A DNA stretch of 64,000 nucleotides from Hasllibacter sp963833115 (GTDB lineage: Bacteria > Pseudomonadota > Alphaproteobacteria > Rhodobacterales > Rhodobacteraceae), in the NCBI GenBank assembly GCA_963833115.1, contig CAWHWS010000002.1, positions 2,232,001 to 2,296,000 on the forward strand, written 5' to 3'. The notes beneath the pieces were generated by a model, which saw nothing but the letters and a program-made list of their open reading frames with translations, was not told the origin of the DNA and searched no databases. Below, piece by piece: positions 26,224-34,118 of the stretch (positions are counted from its first letter, which is position 1; every line of letters begins with the position of its first letter). Made by a program: the position numbers and the translations under genes.

Positions 26224-26337
26224 GGCGGCGGCCCTCCCTTGCGCCACGCTGCGCCCCCGCCCCCGCACCTGTCAACGCCCGCACCTTCCACCCGCCGCCC
26301 CGCGGCCCTAGGGTCCGGCCCAAACGGGAGGTCTTTC

Positions 26338-27834
26338 ATGAAGCGCATCGGGCATTGGATCGACGGGTCTATCGTCGAGGGCACGGGTCGCACGGCGGAC
26401 GTGTTCGACCCCTCCACCGGGGAGGTCCAGGCGCAGGTGGCGCTCGCCTCGACCGCGGAGGTCGACGCCGCCATCGCCGCCGCCGCCCAGGCGCAGCCCA
26501 CCTGGGCCGCCGTCAACCCGCAGAAGCGCGCCCGCGTCCTGATGGCCCTGGTCGGCCTCCTGAACCGGGACATGGACGCCCTGGCCGAGGCCCTGAGCCG
26601 CGAGCACGGCAAGACCCATGTGGACGCCCGCGGCGACGTGCAGCGCGGGCTCGAGGTGATCGAGTTCTGCATCGGCGCGCCCCATCTCCTGAAGGGCGAG
26701 TTCACGGACGGCGCCGGCCCCGGCATCGACATGTACTCGATGCGCCAGCCGCTGGGCGTCGTCGCCGGCATCACGCCCTTCAACTTCCCGGCCATGATCC
26801 CGCTGTGGAAGATGGGGCCCGCCCTCGCCTGCGGGAACGCGATGATCCTAAAACCCTCCGAGCGCGACCCGTCGGTGCCGATGATGATCGCGGAGCTCGC
26901 CCGTGAGGCGGGTCTGCCGGACGGCATCCTGCAGGTCGTGAACGGCGACAAGGAGGCGGTCGACGCCATCCTCGACAGCGAGACGGTCCAGGCCGTCGGC
27001 TTCGTCGGCTCCACCCCGATCGCGCAGTACATCTACGAGCGCGCCGCCGCCTCCGGCAAGCGCGCGCAATGCTTCGGCGGCGCCAAGAATCACATGATAA
27101 TCATGCCCGACGCCGACATGGACCAGGCCGCCGACGCGCTCCTGGGCGCGGGCTACGGCGCCGCGGGCGAGCGCTGCATGGCCATCTCCGTCGCCGTGCC
27201 GGTGGGCGACGAGACCGCCGACCGCCTGATCGCGAAGCTCAAGCCCAAGGTCGAGGCCCTCTCCGTCGGCCCCTGGTCGGACGAGGACGCGGATTACGGC
27301 CCCGTCGTCACCGCCGCCGCCAAGGCCAGCATCGAGGCGCTGGTCGAGAGCGGCGTCGCCGCCGGCGCCGAGCTCGTCGTCGACGGCCGCGGCATGCGCG
27401 CCCCGCAGGGCTACGAGGACGGCTTCTGGGTCGGCCCCCACCTCTTCGACCGCGTGACCCCGGACATGGACATCTACCGGCGCGAGATCTTCGGCCCCGT
27501 CCTGTGCACGGTGCGCGCCCAGTCCTACGAGGAGGCGCTGTCCCTCGCGATGGACCACGAATACGGCAACGGCACCGCGATCTTCACCCGCGACGGCGAC
27601 GCCGCCCGCGACTTCGCCGCTCGCGTCAACGTCGGCATGGTCGGCATCAACGTGCCCATCCCCGTCCCCCTCGCCTACCACTCCTTCGGCGGCTGGAAGC
27701 GCTCCGTCTTCGGCGACCTGAACCAGCACGGCACCGACGCGTTCCGCTTCTACACCCGGACCAAGACCGTCACCGCCCGCTGGCCCTCCGGCATCAAGGA
27801 GGGCGGCGAGTTCTCCATCCCGGTGATGGAGTGA
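26338..27834 (+). CDS. mmsA: Methylmalonate-semialdehyde dehydrogenase (acylating)
   Basis: CoA-acylating aldehyde dehydrogenase that converts (methyl)malonate semialdehyde to propionyl-CoA/acetyl-CoA in valine and inositol breakdown. 498 residues. GVVAGITPFNFPAMIPLWK, VGSTPIAQYIYERAAASGKRAQCFGGAKNH and the catalytic Cys280 in GERCMAIS are all typical of the mmsA branch. GGGAGGT ribosome-binding site. Followed by a 10-bp hairpin. The other valine genes (28723-32694) lie just downstream in the same orientation, separated by one opposing surface-protein gene. Confidence 0.94.
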   Translation: MKRIGHWIDGSIVEGTGRTADVFDPSTGEVQAQVALASTAEVDAAIAAAAQAQPTWAAVNPQKRARVLMALVGLLNRDMDALAEALSREHGKTHVDARGDVQRGLEVIEFCIGAPHLLKGEFTDGAGPGIDMYSMRQPLGVVAGITPFNFPAMIPLWKMGPALACGNAMILKPSERDPSVPMMIAELAREAGLPDGILQVVNGDKEAVDAILDSETVQAVGFVGSTPIAQYIYERAAASGKRAQCFGGAKNHMIIMPDADMDQAADALLGAGYGAAGERCMAISVAVPVGDETADRLIAKLKPKVEALSVGPWSDEDADYGPVVTAAAKASIEALVESGVAAGAELVVDGRGMRAPQGYEDGFWVGPHLFDRVTPDMDIYRREIFGPVLCTVRAQSYEEALSLAMDHEYGNGTAIFTRDGDAARDFAARVNVGMVGINVPIPVPLAYHSFGGWKRSVFGDLNQHGTDAFRFYTRTKTVTARWPSGIKEGGEFSIPVME

Positions 27835-27840
27835 GCGTCC

Positions 27841-27864
27841 GGGCGGCCCGTCACCGGGCCGCCC
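27841..27864. terminator. Hairpin terminator after mmsA
   Basis: Perfect 10-bp stem GGGCGGCCCG/CGGGCCGCCC with a TCAC loop, 7 bases after the mmsA stop. It also lies downstream of the convergent VPLPA-CTERM gene, so it may end both transcripts. Confidence 0.75.
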
Positions 27865-27879
27865 CTCCACCCGGCGGGA

Positions 27880-28509
27880 TCAGCGCCGGCGCCGCATCGC
27901 GCCCATCGCGCCCATCGCGCCCAGCAGGAGCAGGCCGGCCGCCGGCACCGGGACCGCCGCCACGTCGACCGTGATCGATGCCAGCTTCCACTCGTCGTCC
28001 GCGTCGGTCGCGCCCAGGGCGAAGATCCGCGAGGTCAGCATATCGGAGGAGAAGTCGACGAGCGCCACGTTCGACGCGCTCGAGCCCGTCCCGGAGAAGC
28101 CGAGGCCCCGGCGCACGTTCGGCCCCGCCCTGCCGTCGAGCAGGAACACCTCCACGTGGTCGTTCGCGTCGGCGTAGCTGAACGTCGCGCCGAGCAGGGT
28201 GACCTCCCTGCCGAAACGCAGCGCGACCGCGTTGTTGTCGCCGGAGCCGTCGACCTTGTGGTCGCCGTCGCCATGGTCGCGGACGCCGAGGCCGGTGCTC
28301 CAATGGCCGAGCGTCCGGTGCTGACCGCTCAGGTGGTAGCCGTCGTCGTAGACCAGCGGCAGGACGTCGACCGTCAGGCCGCCCTGCGCGAAGCTCAGGG
28401 AGGCGGTCTGCGTGCCCCTCCCGCCGGTGAAGTCGAAGGTCACGGGCGCGGCCTGCGCGATCCCGGCGGCGCCGCACAGGAGGGCCGCGGCGATGGTGAG
28501 GATCTTCAT
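27880..28509 (-). CDS. VPLPA-CTERM sorting-domain surface protein
   Basis: A 209-residue exported protein. Signal peptide MKILTIAAALLCGAAGIAQA; the mature beta-rich domain is about 165 residues (VTFDFTGGRGTQTASLSF ... ITVDVAAV). A tripartite C-terminal sorting signal follows: motif VPVPAAG, a hydrophobic helix LLLLGAMGAMGAM and basic RRRR. This is the VPLPA-CTERM signal processed by a dedicated exosortase, not encoded in this window. The mature domain has no recognised family. A second such protein is at 41154. It interrupts the valine-catabolism genes on the opposite strand. Confidence 0.82.
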   Translation of the reverse strand: MKILTIAAALLCGAAGIAQAAPVTFDFTGGRGTQTASLSFAQGGLTVDVLPLVYDDGYHLSGQHRTLGHWSTGLGVRDHGDGDHKVDGSGDNNAVALRFGREVTLLGATFSYADANDHVEVFLLDGRAGPNVRRGLGFSGTGSSASNVALVDFSSDMLTSRIFALGATDADDEWKLASITVDVAAVPVPAAGLLLLGAMGAMGAMRRRR

Positions 28510-28722
28510 GTCTGGTCCTACTCGTGTTCGGGGGACCTGCCCGGTCCCGTGTCGCCCTTGCGCAGGACCCCACCTGCAGGGCGAACTTGACCATTATGTG
28601 CCGATACGGCCCCGATCCGCGAACGGGCCGTTTCCGATCGGGCACCGACCTGCCGCCGGCGGCCTTGGCGCCGCACCGCCATGCGGATACCGTGGCCGCC
28701 CGACGCCGCCCCGGAGGCTCCC

Positions 28723-29862
28723 ATGGACTTCGCCCTCTCCGAGGAGCAGCGCGCCATCCTCGACACGGCCCGCGCCGTCGGCGCGACGCGCATCGCCCCC
28801 CACGCCCGCGACTGGGAGGCGCAGGGCACCATCCCGCGCGCGCTCTGGCCCCACCTCGCGGGGCTCGGCTTCGGCGGCCTCTACGTCTCCGAGGCCTCTG
28901 GCGGCACCGGCCTCACCCGCCTCGACGCCACGCTCGTCTTCGAGGGGTTGTCCGAATCCTGCGCCTCGGTCGCCTCCTTCCTCTCGATCCACAACATGGT
29001 CGCGGCGATGATCGACCGGCACGGCTCGCAGGAGCTGCGCGCCCGCGTCCTCCCCCGCGCCCTGACCATGGACGCCATCCTCTCCTACTGCCTGACCGAG
29101 CCCGCCTCCGGCTCCGACGCCGCCGCCCTGCGCACCAAGGCCCCCCGCACGAATGACGGCTTCGAGCTCACCGGCACCAAGGCCTTCATCTCCGGCGCCG
29201 GCTACTCGGACGCCTACGTCGTCATGGCCCGCACCGGCGGGGACGGCCCGAAGGGCATCAGCGCGATCTTGGTCGAGGCGGACGCCCCCGGCCTCTCCTT
29301 CGGCGCCCTCGAGGACAAGATGGGCTGGCGCTCACAGCCCACCCGCCAGGTCCAGCTCGACGCTTGCCGCGTCCCCGCCGCCAACCTCCTGGGCGACGAG
29401 GGCCAGGGCTTCCGCTACGCCATGCAGGGCCTCGACGGCGGCCGCCTGAACATCGCTGCCTGCTCGCTCGGCGCCGCGCAGAACGCGCTCGACCGCACGC
29501 TGGCCTACATGAAGGAACGCACCGCCTTCGGGAAATCCCTGAGCGACTTCCAGGCCCTCCAGTTCCGCCTCGCCGAGATGGAGATCGAGCTCCAATCCGC
29601 CCGCACCTTCCTGCGCCAGGCCGCCTGGATGCTCGACGAGGGCCGCCCGGAGGCGACGAAGTTCTGCGCCATGGCCAAGCTCCGCGTGACCGAGGCCGGC
29701 TCCCGCGTCGCCGACCAGTGCCTCCAGCTCCACGGCGGCTACGGCTACCTCGCCGATTACGGGATCGAGAAGATCGTGCGCGACCTGCGCGTCCACCAGA
29801 TCCTCGAAGGCACCAACGAGATCATGCGCCTCATCACCGCCCGCCAGATGCTCGCCTCATGA
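28723..29862 (+). CDS. Acyl-CoA dehydrogenase, probably isobutyryl-CoA dehydrogenase
   Basis: FAD-dependent acyl-CoA dehydrogenase of 379 residues. Blocks seen: YCLTEPASGSDAAALRTKA (FAD/substrate loop), GTKAFISGAGYSDAYVVMA, ERTAFGKSLSDFQALQFRLAEM, QLHGGYGYLADYGIEKIVRD and ILEGTNEIMR, whose Glu-Gly region holds the likely catalytic base. Placed directly before hydrolase and 3-hydroxyisobutyrate dehydrogenase genes and after mmsA, it best fits isobutyryl-CoA dehydrogenase of valine breakdown. Substrate assignment is from context. Its TGA overlaps the next ATG. Confidence 0.88.
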   Translation: MDFALSEEQRAILDTARAVGATRIAPHARDWEAQGTIPRALWPHLAGLGFGGLYVSEASGGTGLTRLDATLVFEGLSESCASVASFLSIHNMVAAMIDRHGSQELRARVLPRALTMDAILSYCLTEPASGSDAAALRTKAPRTNDGFELTGTKAFISGAGYSDAYVVMARTGGDGPKGISAILVEADAPGLSFGALEDKMGWRSQPTRQVQLDACRVPAANLLGDEGQGFRYAMQGLDGGRLNIAACSLGAAQNALDRTLAYMKERTAFGKSLSDFQALQFRLAEMEIELQSARTFLRQAAWMLDEGRPEATKFCAMAKLRVTEAGSRVADQCLQLHGGYGYLADYGIEKIVRDLRVHQILEGTNEIMRLITARQMLAS

Positions 29863-30764
29863 GGGTCTTGGACCCCCGGGTCTCGGACCCACGGGTCCCG
29901 GACCCCCGGGCCTCGGACCCCCGGGCCTCGGACCCCCGGGCCTCGGACCCCCGGCGCCCGGACGCGCGGGGCTCGGAACCGCCACCCCCCGGCGCCGCGC
30001 GGCCGGGCGCGGGCGCCTCGCCGGGCGCCACCCGCCGCGGCGCCCTCGGCGGCGGGCTCGCCCTCGCCGGCGCCGCGGCCGGCTTCGCCTGGCTCTCCCG
30101 CGAGGGCCTCTCCTTCGGCGCCCCCCGCTTCGAGCCCGTCCCCGGCCTCCCCGGCCTGCGCCGCCTCGCCGGCGAGGGGCGGATCACCGGCCTGCCCGCC
30201 GCCACCATCGGCCTCGGCGGCTCCGGCCCGGTCCTGCCGCGGGCCGCGCGGGCCGCCGCGCGCGCCCGGATCGCCGCCGACCCCCTCGCCGCGATCCACC
30301 CCGCCGGCGCCGGCGATCCGCCCGTGACCTTCTTCACCGCCGGCGGCTGCCCGCTCTGCCCACGCCTGTCCGGGCGGCTCGCCGATCTCGGCCTCGCGCC
30401 CGCGCACCGCCCGCTCGCGCTCTTCGGCCCCGCCTCGACCCGCGCCGCCCGCGCCATCGTGGCCGCGGCGCGCCTCGCCGGCCCCTCCGCCGCCGCCCGC
30501 CTCCACGACCGCCTCACCGGCACCGCCTTCCGCACGGAGGACCCGTTCATCCTCGCCATCGCCGCCGAGGAGGGACTGGACCCGGACGCCCTCCTCCCCG
30601 CCATGGACGCGGCCGATACGGACGCCGCGCTCGCGGCCAACCACGCGCTCTCCTCCGCGCTCGGGCTGCCCGGCACGCCCGCCGTGGTGATCGGGCGCAC
30701 CCTCGCCATCGGCCTGCCCTCGCGCGGCACGCTCCGCGCCATCCTGGCGCAGGAGTCCGCATGA
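29859..30764 (+). CDS. Twin-arginine-type exported thioredoxin-fold protein with CPLC motif and N-terminal repeats
   Basis: A 301-residue protein of unusual make-up. The first about 36 residues are pentapeptide repeats (S/P-D-P-R-A/V) encoded by a 15-bp tandem repeat. A twin-arginine-like signal follows (ATRRGALGGGLALAGAAAGFAWL, RR at 59-60). Later comes a thioredoxin-like domain: VTFFTAGGCPLCPRLSGRLADLGL (Cys164/Cys167) and a C-terminal GLPGTPAVVIGRTLAIGLPSRGTLRAIL typical of DsbA/DsbG-like proteins. It overlaps its neighbours by ATGA at both ends, so it is embedded in the valine operon although a thiol oxidoreductase has no obvious place there. No in-frame ATG or GTG start lies between the repeats and the signal, so the repeats appear to be translated. 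Confidence 0.65.
   Translation: MRVLDPRVSDPRVPDPRASDPRASDPRASDPRRPDARGSEPPPPGAARPGAGASPGATRRGALGGGLALAGAAAGFAWLSREGLSFGAPRFEPVPGLPGLRRLAGEGRITGLPAATIGLGGSGPVLPRAARAAARARIAADPLAAIHPAGAGDPPVTFFTAGGCPLCPRLSGRLADLGLAPAHRPLALFGPASTRAARAIVAAARLAGPSAAARLHDRLTGTAFRTEDPFILAIAAEEGLDPDALLPAMDAADTDAALAANHALSSALGLPGTPAVVIGRTLAIGLPSRGTLRAILAQESA
29868..29972 (+). repeat. 15-bp tandem repeat, seven copies, within coding sequence
   Basis: Seven consecutive 15-bp units of the type TCGGACCCCCGGGCC; the fourth and fifth are identical and the outer ones diverge. The unit is five codons, so copy-number change would keep the frame. Each unit contains the palindrome CCCGGG. Confidence 0.9.
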
Positions 30765-31807
30765 CCGACATCCGCATCGCCCGCGACGGCCGCGCCGGCC
30801 GAATCGCCCTGACCCGGCCGGACGCGCTCAACGCCCTGACCTGGCCCATGGTGTCCGCGGTCCACGCCGCGCTGGACGATTGGCGCGACGATCCGTCGGT
30901 CGAGCTCGTCCTGATCGAGGGCGAGGGCCGCGCCTTCTGCGCCGGCGGCGACATCCGAGAGATGCACGCCCGCGGCACGGCGCGCGACTTCGACTACGGC
31001 CGCCGCTTCTGGGCCGACGAATACCGCATGAACCTCGCCCTCGCGCGCTTCCCCAAGCCGGTCGCCGCCTTCCTGCACGGCGCCGTGATGGGCGGCGGCG
31101 TCGGCCTCGGCTGCCACGCCGCGCACCGGATCGTCGACGCGTCCACCCGCGTCGCCATGCCGGAATGCGCCATCGGCCTGGTGCCCGACGTCGGCGGCTC
31201 GCACCTCCTGGCCCGCGCGCCGGGGCGCCTGGGCGAGTATCTGGGCCTCACCGCCGCCCGGATGCACGCGGCGGACGCGATCCACGCGGGCTTCGCCGAC
31301 GCCTTCGTGCCGGACGGCTGGGACGCCCTGAAGGCCGCCCTGTGCGCCACCGGCGACCCCGCCGCCATCGCGGACGCCGCGGCCGATCCCGGCCCGAGCG
31401 CCCTGGCCGCCCTGGCCGGATTCGCGGCCGCCCGGTTCGGCGCCCCGGAACTGCCCGCGCTCCTCGCCGCGCTCGACGCCTCCGGCGCCCCCGAGGCCGC
31501 GGCCGCGCGCGCCGCCATCGCCGAGGTCTCCCCCCTCTCCGCCGCGATCACGCTCGAGCTCGTCCGCCGCTCGCGCGCCGACGGCACCCTGCCCGGCGCC
31601 ATGACCCTGGAGTACCGCGCGACCTCCCGCGCCTCCGAGCACGGCGATTTCGTCGAGGGCATCCGCGCCCTCATCGTCGACAAGGACGGCGCCCCCGAAT
31701 GGCGCTACCGCACGGCATGGGACGTCCCGCCCGCGCTGGTGGAGGAGATGCTCTCCCCGCCACCGGGCGGCGACGTGGACCTGGGCTCGGAGAGGAGACC
31801 GCAATGA
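30761..31807 (+). CDS. 3-hydroxyisobutyryl-CoA hydrolase-like crotonase
   Basis: A 348-residue crotonase-fold protein. Its length and C-terminal block (MTLEYRATSRASEHGDFVEGIRALIVDKDGAPEWRY) match the HIBCH branch rather than ordinary enoyl-CoA hydratases. N-terminal GRAFCAGGDIREMHARG and AAFLHGAVMGGGVGLGCHA form the oxyanion hole; MPECAIGLVPDVGGSHLLAR carries the conserved Glu and Asp. It would release 3-hydroxyisobutyrate from its CoA ester, feeding mmsB, whose ATG overlaps its stop. Enoyl-CoA hydratase activity is the alternative. Confidence 0.85.
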   Translation: MTDIRIARDGRAGRIALTRPDALNALTWPMVSAVHAALDDWRDDPSVELVLIEGEGRAFCAGGDIREMHARGTARDFDYGRRFWADEYRMNLALARFPKPVAAFLHGAVMGGGVGLGCHAAHRIVDASTRVAMPECAIGLVPDVGGSHLLARAPGRLGEYLGLTAARMHAADAIHAGFADAFVPDGWDALKAALCATGDPAAIADAAADPGPSALAALAGFAAARFGAPELPALLAALDASGAPEAAAARAAIAEVSPLSAAITLELVRRSRADGTLPGAMTLEYRATSRASEHGDFVEGIRALIVDKDGAPEWRYRTAWDVPPALVEEMLSPPPGGDVDLGSERRPQ

Positions 31808-32694
31808 AGATCGGCTTCATCGGCCTCGGCAACATGGGCCGTCCCATGGCCGAGGCCCTCGTCGCCGCCGGGCACGAAGTCCGCGGCTTCGACGCGCATC
31901 CCATGCGCATGGATTGTGCATGGGCCGTGCATGACCTGCGCACGGCCATCTCGGGCGCCGAGATCGTGATCACCATGCTCCCCTCCGGCCCCGTCCTGCG
32001 CGAGGTCGCGGCCGAGGCGATCCCGCTGATGTCCCCCGGATCGGTCCTGCTCGACTGCTCCACCGTCGACGTGGAGAGCGCCCGCGCCACCGCCGCGCAG
32101 GCCGAGGCCGCCGGCCTCATGGCCCTCGACGCGCCGGTCTCCGGCGGCACCGCGGGCGCGGCCGCCGGCACCCTGACCTTCATGGTCGGCGGCCCTGCGG
32201 AGGGGTTGAAGATCGCCGCGCAAGCCCTTGACGTCATGGGCGGACGGACGGTCCACTGCGGCGATGCCGGCGCCGGGCAGGCCGCCAAGATCTGCAACAA
32301 CATGATCCTCGGCATCACCATGGCCGGCACCTGCGAGGCCATCGCCCTCGCCGATGCGCTCGGCCTGGACCGGCAGGCCCTCTACGACGTGGTCAGCACC
32401 TCCTCGGGCCAGTCCTGGTCCATGACCACCTACTGCCCCGCCCCCGGCATCGGCCCGACCAGCCCCGCCGATCGCGACTACGCCCCGGGCTTCGCCGCCG
32501 CCCTGATGCTCAAGGACCTGCGTCTCTCCCAGCAAGCCTCCGATATCACAGGCGCCGAGACCCCGATGGGCGCCGCCGCCACGAGGATCTACGAGACGTT
32601 CGCCGAAGAGGAGGGCCACGGCGCCCGTGACTTCTCGGCCCTCCTTCCTCGCCTCGTCGAGCGCCGGAAGAAAGGGCCGGGCTCGGGGAGCTGA
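31804..32694 (+). CDS. mmsB: 3-hydroxyisobutyrate dehydrogenase carrying a dispersed-repeat segment
   Basis: NAD-dependent dehydrogenase of valine breakdown, giving methylmalonate semialdehyde for MmsA. 296 residues. The Rossmann motif IGFIGLGNMGRPMAEAL opens the protein. LDAPVSGGTAGAAAGTLTFMVGG is the substrate-binding block, and GAGQAAKICNNMILGITMAGT has the catalytic Lys. The segment HPMRMDCAWAVHD (about residues 32-44), just after the cofactor-specificity Asp30, is unlike family members and coincides with a 31-bp element also found at 47823-47853. Frame is kept and the rest is normal, so the enzyme may still work. ATGA overlap with the gene before it. Confidence 0.92.
   Translation: MKIGFIGLGNMGRPMAEALVAAGHEVRGFDAHPMRMDCAWAVHDLRTAISGAEIVITMLPSGPVLREVAAEAIPLMSPGSVLLDCSTVDVESARATAAQAEAAGLMALDAPVSGGTAGAAAGTLTFMVGGPAEGLKIAAQALDVMGGRTVHCGDAGAGQAAKICNNMILGITMAGTCEAIALADALGLDRQALYDVVSTSSGQSWSMTTYCPAPGIGPTSPADRDYAPGFAAALMLKDLRLSQQASDITGAETPMGAAATRIYETFAEEEGHGARDFSALLPRLVERRKKGPGSGS
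31902..31932 (+). repeat. 31-bp dispersed repeat inside mmsB (copy 1)
   Basis: This stretch begins with CATGCGCATGG and ends with GTGCAT. It matches the reverse complement of 47823-47853 at 27 of 31 positions, including 11 identical bases at the start. It is read in frame as part of mmsB. Confidence 0.7.
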
Positions 32695-32716
32695 AGCCCC
32701 CCTCGCCCGGCCCTGC

Positions 32717-32733
32717 GAGGGGCGCTGCCCCTC
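32717..32733 (+). terminator. Short hairpin downstream of mmsB
   Basis: GAGGGGC/GCCCCTC with a three-base GCT loop, 22 bases after the mmsB stop, followed closely by the inverted GGGATA...CAAGATGA element. Likely part of transcription termination for the valine operon. Confidence 0.55.
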
Positions 32734-32740
32734 CCGCTCC

Positions 32741-32821
32741 CCGGGATATTTGCGTCAAGATGAGAGGGCAGCAGAAGACGTCGGACCCGCCCCCTCATCT
32801 TGATCCAAGTATCCCCGCCGG
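32741..32821. repeat. Inverted pair of GGGATAYTTG..TCAAGATGA elements between mmsB and bioY
   Basis: Two copies in opposite orientation, at about 32741-32769 and 32789-32821. Over 26 aligned bases (GGGATA...GGG) 22 are identical. One lies downstream of mmsB and the other downstream of bioY on the other strand. Together they can fold into a long hairpin with a loop of about 20 bases and probably act as a shared terminator. As far as I recall, this 3'-end motif type recurs in Rhodobacteraceae genomes. The rest of the 264-bp gap holds only small hairpins. Confidence 0.6.
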
Positions 32822-32958
32822 AGGCGCACCTCCGTCCGGAACGCTCCCGTCCGAACGACGCCCCCGCCAGCGCAGCGGCCGCGCCGACGTCGCGCAGCGA
32901 CGAGGCGCCCGGCCCAACCCTCGCAGGCCGCAAGGCCGAGAGGGGCGGGAGCCAGCGA

Positions 32959-33564
32959 TCAGCCCCGTGCGCGCCCGAGGACCGCCCAGGCGGCCGGGAC
33001 CAGGATCGCGGCCAAAGTGAGCTTCATAGCGTCGCCCAGGAGGAACGGCGTCAGCCCCCAGGCCAGCGTCTGCGACCAGCTCTCGGCGAACTGGCGCAGC
33101 CATAGGAGCCCCGGCGCGTAGATCATCGCCGAGGCGACCAGCATCCCCGCGCCGATCGACCAGGCATTGCGGTCCCAGCCCCGCCGGGCCGCGACGCCCA
33201 GGGTCATGACCGCCAGGAGGTAGCCTATCAGGTAGCCGCCCGTCCCGCCGGCCATGTACGCGATCCCGGCGTTCAACGCGGACGAGGACGTGAACACGTC
33301 GTAGCCCGCCGCGCCCACCAGCAGGTAGAGCGCCATGGTCGCCAGCCCGAGCCGCGCGCCGTAGCCCGCGCCGATCAGCAGGACGGCGAAGGTCTGCATC
33401 GTCACCGGCACCGGCGACGGCCAGATCGGCACCTTCACCTTCGCCAGCACCGCCATCGCCGCCACGCCGATCACCACGGCCGCGGCGCGCTTGGCCCAGA
33501 GGGCGGCGCCCTCGTCCGCGCCGATCCGGTCGATCAGCACCTCGTTCCCGGTCCTTGCCGCCAT
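32959..33564 (-). CDS. bioY: Biotin transporter BioY
   Basis: Substrate-binding membrane subunit of the biotin ECF transporter. 201 residues with about six hydrophobic segments. The BioY block KVPIWPSPVPVTMQTFAVLLIGAGYGARLG follows the first helix, and LYLLVGAAGYDVFTSS and AYMAGGTGGYLIGY are further family motifs. BioM/BioN are not in the window; BioY can work alone or with them. The start at 33564 (MAARTGNEVLIDRIG) is preferred over an upstream ATG because the added residues are not conserved. Confidence 0.9.
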   Translation of the reverse strand: MAARTGNEVLIDRIGADEGAALWAKRAAAVVIGVAAMAVLAKVKVPIWPSPVPVTMQTFAVLLIGAGYGARLGLATMALYLLVGAAGYDVFTSSSALNAGIAYMAGGTGGYLIGYLLAVMTLGVAARRGWDRNAWSIGAGMLVASAMIYAPGLLWLRQFAESWSQTLAWGLTPFLLGDAMKLTLAAILVPAAWAVLGRARG

Positions 33565-33624
33565 CGCTCGTCTCCCGCTGCCTTCCCCATCGATGCCCCG
33601 GCGCGGCCCGCGCCGCAAGCGCCC

Positions 33625-34044
33625 CTAGAGGCCCGGGCGCGAATGGACCGTCGTTATCGTGTAATCCTTGGCCGGCCCGCGCACCTCCCAGACCGCTTCC
33701 CAGCGACCCGAAGCGAGCCCGTCGAACCGGTAGCGCACGACGTAGACGTCCGGCCCGCAGAGGTGCCGAGCCGACGGCGTCCGCCCCGGACCCACCCGGT
33801 GGAACGCCCGCCCATCGGCGAATCGCACCTCCAGTCCGGGCCGCCACAGATAGGTGCGGCGCGCCGTCATCTCCCGCCCGGCGAAGCGCAGGACCCCATC
33901 CTCGACCTGGCGCAGGCCGCACCCGTCGGCCTCGAAATCGCAGGTGCCCGCGAGCGTCCCCTCCGCGCCGTCGGCGTGCACGATCCGCCGGTCCATCCGC
34001 CATCGGCCGGCCAGGTCCGCCAGCGCCAGCCGCCACTCGGCCAT
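33625..34044 (-). CDS. DUF6314-like protein
   Basis: A 139-residue soluble protein: LADLAGRWRMDRRIVHADGAEGTLAGTCDFEADGCGLRQVEDGVLRF, AREMTARRTYLW-like strands and a C-terminal WEVRGPAKDYTITTVHSR. The alternating strand pattern suggests a lipocalin-like beta barrel and matches the DUF6314 family of Rhodobacterales. No catalytic motif seen. Divergent from purB with 74 bases between, and 60 bases ahead of bioY. Confidence 0.72.
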   Translation of the reverse strand: MAEWRLALADLAGRWRMDRRIVHADGAEGTLAGTCDFEADGCGLRQVEDGVLRFAGREMTARRTYLWRPGLEVRFADGRAFHRVGPGRTPSARHLCGPDVYVVRYRFDGLASGRWEAVWEVRGPAKDYTITTVHSRPGL

Positions 34045-34118
34045 CGCGCGCTCCCGTTGCCGCCCCGCCGCGGCCGGCATAGACCCCGCCGGCCCCCCAG
34101 CGCCATCCGGAGACCGCG

